Positions 1 to 7,800 of a stretch of 17,500 nt of DNA are shown here, piece after piece. Under the pieces are notes generated by a model that searched no databases, was not told the origin of the DNA, and worked only from the letters and a program-made list of their open reading frames with translations. Numbering within the stretch: position 1 is the first letter of the stretch; each line of letters begins with the position of its first letter. Source of the stretch: Cubamyces lactineus. Its lineage: Eukaryota; Basidiomycota; Agaricomycetes; Polyporales; Polyporaceae. The position numbers and the translations under genes are program-made. The stretch spans positions 12,501 through 30,000 of the forward strand of contig JACDTU010000005.1 in NCBI GenBank assembly GCA_022376465.1, given 5' to 3'.

Positions 1-108
1 GATTACTTGGGGCAGGTCACTTCAAGTCTTACTAGGCAGAGTTACTCACCTACTAGGCATTTGAATTACTTGGTGCTTTCGCACCGTTCTCTTCAAGCCT
101 TTCAGCTT

Positions 109-243
109 TCCCTCATGAAGTAGGCAGGGCGCTATGTAAGGCGCTTATTTGACGCGTCGCGCATGAGGCGTGAAAAATGGTGTCCACTATATCGCGTTCT
201 CTGCAGCGCAATGGCAAAGCGCCCATTTTCCCCTTGCACACTT
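109..243. repeat. Diverged dispersed repeat, copy 1
   Basis: This stretch returns in the same orientation at 1702-1834. The best conserved part is a 34-bp block (164-197) beginning TGAGGCGTGAAAAATGG that is identical in both copies. The flanks also align with gaps: CTCATGAAGTAGGCAGGG against CCATGAGTTAGGCAGGG, then the shared CTGCAGCGCAATGG, and later a TTTCCCC..TTGCACAC block. The two copies lie about 1.59 kb apart. I see no protein domain or terminal inverted repeat, so this is probably a non-autonomous or decayed repeat of unknown class. A 97-codon minus-strand frame across it matches nothing I recognise. Confidence 0.75.
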
Positions 244-1701
244 TTGAAAATGCGCCCCAAGCTGCTCCTCATCACTGGGGCAGCCTCAAGGACATTCAGG
301 AATGTGTTCTGGATGTTGTCCTGAGCCTCTGAGGTCGTAATTTCAGCGCTCCTGCAGCCACTGACTTGCCTGGAGCCCCATACATACTGCCACAAAGACT
401 TAGCTGTGGCTGCACCATGCTGCACTATGAATCACACTGCCTCTCTGGCCTCCTCCTTGGTGCTTCCACAGATTGCACAACCCCACTTCAGGTGTGCGTG
501 CACAAGGCTCATGGATGACATTTGGTCGCACACCATAATGGGATATTTATTGACCACACACCGACAACACACACCCATACATTTGTCATTTGCTTACCCA
601 TCCTCAGGCAGCCACTACTGGCCCATTGCCACCCCATCGCACCATTTGCCTCATTTTGCAACCTGACAATGTGCTATCCCTTGCAACCTGTGAAACAGAT
701 ACCTACTGCAATCCACCCCATACGTGCATGCAAAGTCCCAAAAAATGCGGAATGCAGGCCTGCCCTAAACCCAGTACAAGCAGCACACCAGGCCGACTGC
801 TTTACAATCTTGCCGGCCTGCCCTGAACCCAATAGAGCGAACAAGTAGACCTCAGTAACCCTGGTCAACATGTCACCTAACCTGGGCCCTTACAGCTGCG
901 GTACCAACCCTAAGTGTTGTGTTGCGTTGTGCACTTTCGCTGTACAAGGCTCGGTTCAAACACATTTTGAGCACCTTTAAGGCCCTTCTATGGTCCGGTA
1001 ACACCCACATAACATTCAGAACCCTCCCTTGAGTGACCTGCCCTAAACTGAAAGGCTCAAACTTTGCTCAATAAAGCGCAGAGCAAGTGCCTCTGCGCGG
1101 CGTACCCAGAGTCACATTTTTTATCAACAGCACATTGCTGCCTCGGGTACCCAGACCTGTACCTTGGGCTGGACTCTTCTTCAGAAACCCAGGCCCCTCT
1201 CCCATTCATGGGGAGAAGCCCAGGCTTCCTCCGAAGAGGAGCCCCATCCCTCCCTGCAGAGAGCCCTGAAGCTGGTAGGCTCCCCACACTAGGTAGTACA
1301 CACTGCTGCCCGTGAACTCGGAAGCTCTACACTGGAGCTTGCCCTGGCAGATGAGTGTACAACCCAGTACCGCACTCCCAGAGGGCTTGAAGTGCATCAA
1401 CAAATCCCCTTTACTTGCCCTAATTCCCGACCCGCGCAGCCAGCCCCCTGTTACCCACTTACAACCATTAGAAACAAGGCTATTCCCCGGTTGTTACCCG
1501 CATTCAAACCCGTTGTTACCCCCGCATAGCCAACAAGTGTTTACCCTGCGTTAGCCAACAGCCGTTAACCCAACCACAAGCCAACTTCCGGTCAATACGA
1601 GTCCTGAGGGGAACCCTAAACCCATGGTTGAACACATCAAAATGGCCGGACAAGGTCTGCTTTTGACTGCCTTATGGCCTGTGCTATGTGGGTATGCCCA
1701 A
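244..1701. other. Non-coding intergenic stretch
   Basis: I find no convincing gene here. Open frames are short, overlap on both strands, and carry no recognisable motif. The sequence is rich in CA/CCC tracts. Small structures are a hairpin at 1076-1098, a recurrent motif CCTGCCCTRAA (759, 817, 1037, and once more at 2192), and degenerate GTTACCC/AGCCAAC-type repeats around 1450-1570. Confidence 0.6.
1076..1098. other. Perfect 8-bp hairpin next to AATAAA
   Basis: GCGCAGAG (1076-1083) and CTCTGCGC (1091-1098) form a perfect 8-bp stem with a 7-nt loop. AATAAA (1070-1075) directly precedes it. An overlapping alternative pairs TTGCTC with GAGCAA. No gene ends nearby, so the role is unknown and it may be chance. 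Confidence 0.35.
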
Positions 1702-1834
1702 CTTCCCCATGAGTTAGGCAGGGCACCCCCCTGGGCGCTTTTTTGACCTGTTTTGCTTGAGGCGTGAAAAATGGTGTCCACTATATCGCGTCTCCTGCAG
1801 CGCAATGGCCATCTAGCAATTTCCCCTTTGCACA
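1702..1834. repeat. Diverged dispersed repeat, copy 2
   Basis: Direct-orientation partner of 109-243. The identical 34-bp core is at 1758-1791, followed by CTGCAGCGCAATGG. Differences outside the core include a longer T/C tract before it. No coding capacity is shared between the copies in any one frame, which favours a non-coding repeat over a protein-coding relic. Confidence 0.75.
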
Positions 1835-1993
1835 CACCCAATGGTGCCATTCTATGCTTTGGTGTGGACCTATGCTTCATACAGATGCACTTGTCCAGTG
1901 GTTTCTAGCAGCACTGGCCCTTCAAAATGCGAAAACAGGCTGGAATCAGGGCTTGTAACATTGCCATATATTGCTATTAGCATACAAGCTATT

Positions 1994-2111
1994 ATCCACG
2001 GCCATAGGACTTCGAAAGCACCGCATCCCGTCCGATCTGCGAAGTTAACCGGAGTGCCGCCCAGTTAGTACCACGGTGGGGGACCACGCGGGAATCCTGG
2101 GTGCTGTGGTT
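1994..2111 (+). rRNA. 5S ribosomal RNA gene
   Basis: The sequence runs from ATCCACGGCCATAGGAC to CTGGGTGCTGTGGTT over 118 nt, the expected length. It contains the hallmark blocks CATCCCGTCCGATCTG, AAGTTAACC (A box), CCCAGTTAGTACCACGG and GGGGACCACGCGGGAAT. The 5' end (ATCCACGGC) pairs with the 3' end (GCTGTGGTT) to close helix I. Against the basidiomycete consensus I remember, changes on one side of helices II and III are matched on the other (for example CTTCG with CGGAG, and CCGC with GCG), which favours a functional gene over a decayed copy. It stands alone here rather than in an rDNA unit, as is common for dispersed fungal 5S genes. Confidence 0.95.
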
Positions 2112-2290
2112 TTCTTACTTTTTCTTACTTCCGACTTACCAACATTCTGTAGTCCGCAGACCTTGGGGGTGAGCACAAGTCTACCCATGTGCCTGCCCTG
2201 AAGCGTCAGTTTTTACAAGGGCATTACAAACTGCCTTCAACCCGGTGAAGTAGCTCAGTGGCAATCAATGTAAGCACCGGCTTACCCGAC
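2112..2290. other. Spacer between 5S gene and minisatellite
   Basis: There is no gene here. TAGCTCAGTGG at 2251-2261 resembles a tRNA A box, but no D-arm partner, anticodon arm or B box follows. Confidence 0.5.
2119..2123 (+). terminator. Pol III terminator of the 5S gene
   Basis: A run of five T lies 7 nt after the mature 3' end of the 5S rRNA, with a shorter T run directly at the end (2110-2113). T runs of four or more terminate RNA polymerase III. A 10-bp direct duplication, TTTCTTACTT (2111-2120 and 2121-2130), makes up the tail. Confidence 0.75.
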
Positions 2291-2474
2291 TTGTTTACCG
2301 ACTTAATAGCTGCTTGTTTACCGACTTACTATGCGCTTGTTTACCGACTTAATAGCTGCTTGTTTACCGACTTACTATGCGCTTGTTTACCGACTTAATA
2401 GCTGCTTGTTCACCGACTTACTATGCGCTTGTTTACCGACTTAATAGCTGCTTGTTTACCGACTTACTATGTGC
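2291..2474. repeat. Minisatellite, 8 x 23 bp in an A-B alternating order
   Basis: Eight 23-bp monomers follow one another without gaps at 2291, 2314, 2337, 2360, 2383, 2406, 2429 and 2452. All begin TTGTTTACCGACTTA (one has a T-to-C change). Odd monomers end ATAGCTGC and even monomers end CTATGCGC, so the true period is 46 bp, repeated four times. The last even monomer carries GTGC instead of GCGC. Partial copies flank the array (CTTACCCGAC before, TTGTTACTCG after). The 46-bp period implies that an ancestral 23-bp duplication diverged first and the pair was then amplified. Confidence 0.95.
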
Positions 2475-2893
2475 TTGTTACTCGTGGCAAGCGTCATTGA
2501 CTTCGGGTTTATTGTGCTATAACAAGTCGTTTATTATCATTGCTTATTGGGAGCGATTACAAGCATGGAATAGTACAAGAGCTAAGGAGGACTAGTAAGG
2601 TGAAGACAAATCCGCATCGATCTGAGTAAGAAAAAAAGAGTTAGCGTCGGTCACAAGCATGTTGAATCAAAGTAAACCTGAAGTAAGATCAGACATCCAA
2701 AGGAAGGTCATTCTAACCCTCACCGCACCGACCCTCACCTCCCGTCCAGCGCACCCTAGCGGGCGGCCCACACTCTTACCGTGCGATATTTGGGTTCCAC
2801 ACGGCATTAGAGGGGGAGTATAGACGTTCAGTATTGAGGGAGTGCTCCCGGCAAGGGAGGGTGCTAGGGTGAAAACTGCGAATGTACGGCGAT
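2475..2893. other. Spacer up to element 1
   Basis: I see no gene. A purine-rich AGAGGGGGAG (2809-2818) resembles a polypurine tract, but no LTR start follows. The last bases before the LTR, GCGAT (2889-2893), are the candidate left copy of the element 1 target-site duplication. The right copy is outside the window. Confidence 0.5.
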
Positions 2894-2960
2894 TGTTACG
2901 ACGCTCACTGTGTCACGGTCACCCAGTTTCCTTTTCCTCTCTCTCCCTCGTGCCTCCGTT

Positions 2961-3000
2961 ATGCCACGTCATCCTTTCCCATGCCACGTCACCCTTTCCC
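2961..3000 (+). promoter_or_regulatory. Tandem 20-bp U3 repeat with ACGTCA cores
   Basis: ATGCCACGTCATCCTTTCCC (2961-2980) is repeated at 2981-3000 with one difference. Each unit carries CCACGTCA, which returns a third time at 3044-3051. ACGTCA is a CRE half-site, the class bound by ATF/CREB bZIP factors; in fission yeast, Atf1 binds such sites in Tf1. Enhancer function here is inferred. Confidence 0.6.
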
Positions 3001-3110
3001 ACCGGTTCACACGGCTGTTGTATTACTACCCTATCACCTTCCGCCACGTCATCGCCACATCATCTGTACTCCCAGCCCTGACTCTACGTAGTTATACTGG
3101 ACTCTCACGG

Positions 3111-3141
3111 TACGTGGCGCCTACGTGGCGCCGACGTGTCC
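3111..3141 (+). promoter_or_regulatory. Tandem 11-bp ACGTGGCGCC repeat upstream of TATA
   Basis: TACGTGGCGCC occurs twice head to tail (3111-3121, 3122-3132), followed by a partial GACGTGTCC. The array ends 16 bp before the TATA box. It probably binds a transcription factor, but I cannot name one. Confidence 0.5.
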
Positions 3142-3156
3142 ATGTCTCTCTTCCTG

Positions 3157-3164
3157 TATTTAAG
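3157..3164 (+). promoter_or_regulatory. TATA box of element 1
   Basis: TATTTAAG lies 33 bp before the segment at 3190 that would have to be the transcript 5' end for self-priming. That is the normal TATA-to-start distance. Confidence 0.75.
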
Positions 3165-3189
3165 ACCAGAGGATCCACTCGGGATCCTC

Positions 3190-3199
3190 AGCTCGACCT
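3190..3199 (+). promoter_or_regulatory. Predicted transcript 5' end / self-primer of element 1
   Basis: AGCTCGACCT is the exact reverse complement of 3313-3322, just after the LTR. In Tf1-type elements the first ~11 nt of the RNA fold back on the PBS and, after cleavage, prime minus-strand synthesis. The location 33 bp after the TATA box fits a transcript start. Two further G:U pairs could extend the duplex. Confidence 0.75.
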
Positions 3200-3312
3200 G
3201 GTTATCCATTGCCTATTCCTCTGAACCTCTACTCGACTCGAACTGCTGGAGACCTCTGGTCCGATCCCTAGGACGTCGCTCGCCGTGACCGATCTAGGCT
3301 CGTCGTAACATT

Positions 3313-3322
3313 AGGTCGAGCT
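3313..3322 (+). promoter_or_regulatory. Primer binding site of element 1 (self-priming type)
   Basis: AGGTCGAGCT sits 2 nt after the LTR end and pairs perfectly over 10 bp with 3190-3199. It lacks the TGG start that most tRNA-primed elements show, so tRNA priming is unlikely. Confidence 0.8.
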
Positions 3323-3398
3323 CACCAGAACCCGTCGATCTACCCAGATCTCGACACACGACACCCGCTCAAGACAGAGCGGCCCCGAACCGAACAAC

Positions 3399-3842
3399 AC
3401 GGCGTCGATACCGAAAGAATTTGCGGTTGACAAGGAAGCCAAGCTAGTCTACTACGAAGGGCAACAAGTCTTCTGGAAGAACAAGTCCTGGCACTTCACC
3501 GAAGTCCCTCTCACCTGGCGGAACTGCCTTGACATCGACCCCGACTACCGAAGACGCTACCGCGAAATATCACTTGGAGACGAACTTCCGGAGGAACCAG
3601 CGGCCACCCCGGAACCGAGAACAGAACCAGAACAACCTTCCCCGGTAGACTTCACTACTCCCAGACCAGCTCAGGCGGAGATACTCGAGGAGAGTGAACC
3701 AGAAAGCGAGAACGCTACAAGAACTTCGAACGACGACCACGACCCGGAGGGAAGCGAAGCCGCACCAGAACCCGTAGGGAAGACCCCTCAAGAAGAATCG
3801 AACCGAACTGCAAACGAACCCGAAGGCCGAACCGAAGCCACG
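3399..3842 (+). CDS. ATG-less in-frame N-terminal extension of element 1 gag
   Basis: The gag frame is open upstream of its ATG back to 3315, right after a TAG overlapping the PBS, giving 176 extra codons with no ATG. The best candidate non-AUG start is ACG at 3399, in a strong context (A at -3, G at +4: AACAACACGGCG), which would add 148 residues. The first ~60 look like a folded segment rich in aromatic and charged residues (KLVYYEGQQVFWKNKSWHF near the start). The rest is a Pro/Glu-rich linker running straight into gag. There is no ATG in any frame between the predicted transcript start and the gag ATG. Alternatively this is untranslated leader that is open by chance, but its codon pattern and lack of stops argue against that. 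I do not recognise the domain. The exact start is uncertain. Confidence 0.6.
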
Positions 3843-4844
3843 ATGGCTGAAGAAAAGACGAACGAGATCAAGCTCAAGATGCCCCCAGAGTTCTCAGGGA
3901 AGCGGGGCGAAGTAGTGGAATGGTTGCAGAAATGCTCCCTCTACCTCACGATGAACAAGAAGACCTACGCCACCGACGAAATGAAGATCGTCTTCTGCCT
4001 TATGCTGATGAACGGAGGCACCGCCGGGACCTGGGCCCGCACCTTCATTGAAGACGTAGAACGGCAGGCAGCCGACCAGAACAAGAACCGAAGACCAGGC
4101 GAAGAACGTATCGAACCCAACTACGGAACATGGGACGACTTCAAGAAGCAACTACTGGAAGCATTCGACGACATCGACCAGAAGGCCAGCGCCCGTGTGC
4201 TGCTGCGAAACCTGAAGCAAGGAAGCAAGAAAGTCGAAGACTACATTGCCGAGTTCAAGTCGATCATCTCGCGATGCGGAATCACAGAGTTCGAAGTCAT
4301 TGCCGACTTCTTCTATGCTGGACTCAACCGTCCCCTTCGAGAGAAGATCTTCGGGATGTACCCCCTACCGAAGGATGCCAGCGAACTCTACCTCCGAGCC
4401 TCCACCCTCGAACAGCAGTATCACCTGGGAAGAGCATACGACGGGAAGACCTCGACCTTCCGACCTACGTACAAGCCGTACAGACCCCGACCGCAAGAAC
4501 GCGACCCTGACGCCATGGATGTCGACAAGATGACAACCGAAGAACGTGAGAAGCACTACCGAGAAGGACGATGCTTCAATTGCCACCAGATAGGGCATCT
4601 AGCGCGGCAGTGCCCCAACGGAAGAACCAACGACCGTAAGAAGACGAAGCCTGCCGCCAAGGCCCGCATCACCGAGGTCGAAGAAGACGAGAGCGACGAC
4701 GATGAAGACATCAAATCCATCGACGGCCAAGCAGCTGACAAGAAGCAGCTTATCGCAGCAAGGATCCGTACCGCTCTGAGGGGGCTAGAAGAAGACCAAG
4801 ACGCGAAGGAAATCCTCGCAAGCTTCTCCAACGAGGGTTTTTGA
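3843..4844 (+). CDS. gag: Gag structural polyprotein of element 1
   Basis: Gag forms the virus-like particle that packages element RNA. The 333-residue product starts at an ATG in a strong context (GCCACGATGG), which is also the first ATG of the predicted transcript. Residues ~14-205 fit the Ty3/gypsy capsid domain (retrotransposon gag family), including the typical WDDFKKQLLEAF and LKQGSKKVEDYIAEF stretches. A CCHC zinc knuckle is at residues 244-257 (CFNCHQIGHLARQC), preceded by a basic/Pro linker and followed by a Lys-rich and then an acidic Asp/Glu tract. It ends Glu-Gly-Phe-stop at the frameshift site. The frame continues upstream without an ATG, so a longer Gag may also be made. There are no breaks. 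Confidence 0.93.
   Translation: MAEEKTNEIKLKMPPEFSGKRGEVVEWLQKCSLYLTMNKKTYATDEMKIVFCLMLMNGGTAGTWARTFIEDVERQAADQNKNRRPGEERIEPNYGTWDDFKKQLLEAFDDIDQKASARVLLRNLKQGSKKVEDYIAEFKSIISRCGITEFEVIADFFYAGLNRPLREKIFGMYPLPKDASELYLRASTLEQQYHLGRAYDGKTSTFRPTYKPYRPRPQERDPDAMDVDKMTTEEREKHYREGRCFNCHQIGHLARQCPNGRTNDRKKTKPAAKARITEVEEDESDDDEDIKSIDGQAADKKQLIAARIRTALRGLEEDQDAKEILASFSNEGF
4835..4841 (+). promoter_or_regulatory. -1 ribosomal frameshift site, gag/pol of element 1
   Basis: The heptamer G GGT TTT, in the gag frame as GGT TTT, is followed at once by the gag stop TGA. It fits the X XXY YYZ rule, and a -1 slip reads GGG TTT TTG AAG into the pol frame. Candidate stimulatory stems follow: CGGCG (4850-4854) with CGCCG (4886-4890), or a GG-CGTG / CACG-CC helix around 4851-4872. 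Element 2 has the same heptamer in the same place. Confidence 0.8.
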
Positions 4845-7800
4845 AGAACCGGCGTGCCTCGACGTCACGACCGCGTACTAAGGTCCGCCGTGTAATAGTA
4901 GCGCAGACTTCTCGACAGTCTATGAGAATTCCGTTATCTATCCACGCGGACCTAAGCGTCGAAACGAAAGCCCTCATCGACACGGGAGCGGGAGAAGTAT
5001 TCATGGACCACAGGTTTGCGAAAGAACACAACTTCCCGCTCAAATCGCTGAAAGCCCCGATCCGAGTATACAACGCTGACGGAACCAGGAATGAAGCAGG
5101 CGATATCAAGAAATGCGCAGTCCTTGAAATTGAAGCTGGGCGCCACCGACACATTGTGCGGTTCCTGATTACGTCGCTAGGAAAGGAACCAATCATCCTG
5201 GGCCTGCCATGGCTGCAGCGCGTCAATGCCAACATCGACTTCACGAAAGGGACCCTCGATATCGACCCCGCCCGGGTGAACCGAACAATTGTGGAACATC
5301 TGCGTGCAATGTGGTTCCCAGATCAAGACCCCTTCACCGGAAGACCCAAGCCAGTGGAAGAAGAACCGAACGAAGAAGCAAATGAAGAAGACGAAGACGC
5401 GACCGAGGAAGCACCGACCCAAGAACCAATCTACGAGAACATCGAACGAGTTACCCTCTCCGACGTGCACCCGGAAGAAGAACCCAACGACCAAGATCTG
5501 CTGATAGCTTATCTTCGCGGAGAACACGAAGCCATGATAGCATCGCACGCGACAGAATGGCACGGAGATATGCCTCGACCCGGATCCCCCCTCACCACGG
5601 AACACGACTACGAACCCACGAAGATTGGACCTGGACCCACCATCGGAAGAATCCGACGAGCCCCACAAGGACTTCGATTTGCAATTGCAGCCAACGTCTG
5701 GATCCGAGCAAAGGTCAACCCCGCAATGGCACTCGCACAACAGCACCAAGCACAGGAAGAGAAGAAGACTTTCGAAGAGATGCTCCCCGAACCGTACCGA
5801 GGATATGCCGCCATCTTTGAAAAGAAGGCGTCCGAACGATTCCCACCATCACGACCCTGGGACCTGGCCATTGAACTCAAGGAAGGCTTTACCCCGAAGG
5901 ACTTCAAGCGATATCAACTCACGCCCAAGGAACTCGAAGCCGAGGAAGAATTCATCCAGGAGAACCTACGAAAAGGCTACATCCGACCCTCGAACTCGTC
6001 GATGGCATCCCCATTCTTCTTCGTCGGCAAGAAGGACGGAACACTACGACCCTGCCAAGATTATCGATACCTCAACGAAGGAACCGTCCCCAACAAGTAC
6101 CCACTACCGCTCATATCAGAATTGGTCGACAAGCTGCGCGGAGCGAAGGTTTTCTCCAAACTGGACCTCCGATCGGGATACAACAACGTCCGTATCAAGG
6201 ACGGTGATCAATGGAAGGCCGCCTTCCGAACCAGCAAAGGGCTATACGAACCAATGGTCATGTTCTTTGGACTGCGGAACTCCCCCTCGGCTTTTCAAGC
6301 TATGATGAACGCGATCTTCGCAGACATGATCGACGAAGGATGGGTAGTGATTTACATGGACGACATACTGATCTTTTCGGCAGACCTGGACGAACACCGA
6401 AGAAGGACCTTACGTGTCCTGGAACGACTCAAAGAACACGACCTCTACCTCAAGCTAGAGAAGTGCATATTCGATGCACCAGAAGTGGAGTATCTTGGAA
6501 TGATCATCAGCGAGAACCGGATCTCCATGGACCCTATCAAGATAAAGGGAATACTCGACTGGCCAGAACCGACAACCGTCAAGGACGTCCGATCATTCCT
6601 TGGATTCGGCAACTTTTACCGACGATTCATCGACCACTTCTCGGAGATCGCGCGACCACTCAACGCGCTCACCAAGAAAGACGCCAAATGGGAATGGACA
6701 ACGGAATGCCAGAAGGCCTTCGACATGCTGAAGCAACGATTCGCGACGGCCCCCGTGCTGCAAATGCCCGACATTAGCAAACCCTTTGTCGTCGAATCCG
6801 ACGCCTCGCAATGGGCCACAGGGGCAGTACTCCGACAACGAGACGCCAACGGCGACCTGCACCCGTGCGCGTATCTATCCGAAGGATTCACCGAAGCAGA
6901 ACGGAACTACGAAATCTATGACCGAGAACTACTTGGCATCATTCGAGCCCTGAAGGCCTGGCGACACTACCTCGAAGGATCAGGGCACCCGGTTACGATC
7001 CTATCCGACCACAAGAACCTCACCTACTGGCGCAACCCGCAACAACTGAACAGACGACAAGCACGATGGGCCCTCTTTCTCTCCCAGTTCGACATCCAAC
7101 TCGTACATACCCCCGGCACGGCAATGGTACAATCGGATGCGCTATCCCGAAGACCCGATCACCGACAAGGATCAGAAGACGACAATACTGAACGAACCAT
7201 GCTACCTGACAACCTCTTCGTACGACTAGTGGACACCCGACTGGCACCGAGGTTCCGACACTTGGCCACGCAAGACAGACTCTTTTGCGACGCACTTGCT
7301 GCCATCCAACACGACGGACCACCCCCGATCAGAAGTGCACTCACCGATTGGCAAGAACGAGACGGCTTAATCTTCTACAAGAACCGATGCTACGTACCGG
7401 CCGACGAAGCCCTGCGACGAGACCTGATCAGTCAACACCACGACTCCCCGGCAGCCGGACACCCTGGGAAATTCAAGACTCTAGAACTGATACGACGGTC
7501 ATACTGGTGGCCCGGCATGTATGCCATGGTATCCCGATACGTCGAAGGCTGTGCCACGTGCCAGCAGAACAAGCCAAACACACACCCGACCACCCCGCCC
7601 CCACAACCAATCCCCGCTGACGATGTCACTCGGCCATTCCAGAACGTCACGATGGATCTCATCACCGATCTCCCCGAATCCCACGGCTACGATAGTATTC
7701 TGGTCGTGGTCGACCATGGCCTTACGAAGGGGGTGATTTTCGCACCATGCAAGAAGACGATCGACGCAATCGGCACAGCGGCGCTTTACCACCGGCATGT

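Larger units (their letters stand above)
2894..3310 (+). repeat. 5' LTR of element 1 (417 bp)
   Basis: It starts TGTTACGACG and ends CGTCGTAACA, a perfect 10-bp inverted repeat with the standard TG...CA ends. It holds a pyrimidine-rich tract (about 2926-2957), tandem ACGT-containing repeats, a TATA box at 3157, and a predicted transcript start near 3190. Boundaries rest on the inverted repeat and the position of the PBS, since the second LTR is not in the window. Confidence 0.88.

Noticed and set aside
132..425. 97-codon minus-strand open frame
   Set aside because: It spans the non-coding repeat copy and its flank, is not conserved in frame in the second copy, and has no recognisable motif.
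1064..1315. Overlapping short plus- and minus-strand frames around 1057-1403
   Set aside because: All are short, compete with each other, and show no domain, start context or codon pattern supporting a gene.
2246..2290. tRNA-like start with an A box (TAGCTCAGTGG)
   Set aside because: No D-stem partner, anticodon arm, T arm or B box (GGTTCGA-like) follows before the minisatellite.
2291..2474. CRISPR-like array
   Set aside because: Monomers follow each other without unique spacers, and the host is a eukaryote; this is a minisatellite.
2809..2818. Polypurine tract of another element (AGAGGGGGAG)
   Set aside because: No LTR start follows within the expected few bases and no LTR pair is visible.
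1994..2894. Ty3-style targeting of element 1 to the 5S gene
   Set aside because: Ty3 inserts within a few bases of Pol III start sites; element 1 starts about 780 bp downstream of the 5S gene.
3311..3325. tRNA primer binding site
   Set aside because: No TGG-type complement to a tRNA 3' end follows either LTR; the perfect match to the transcript 5' end explains the site better.
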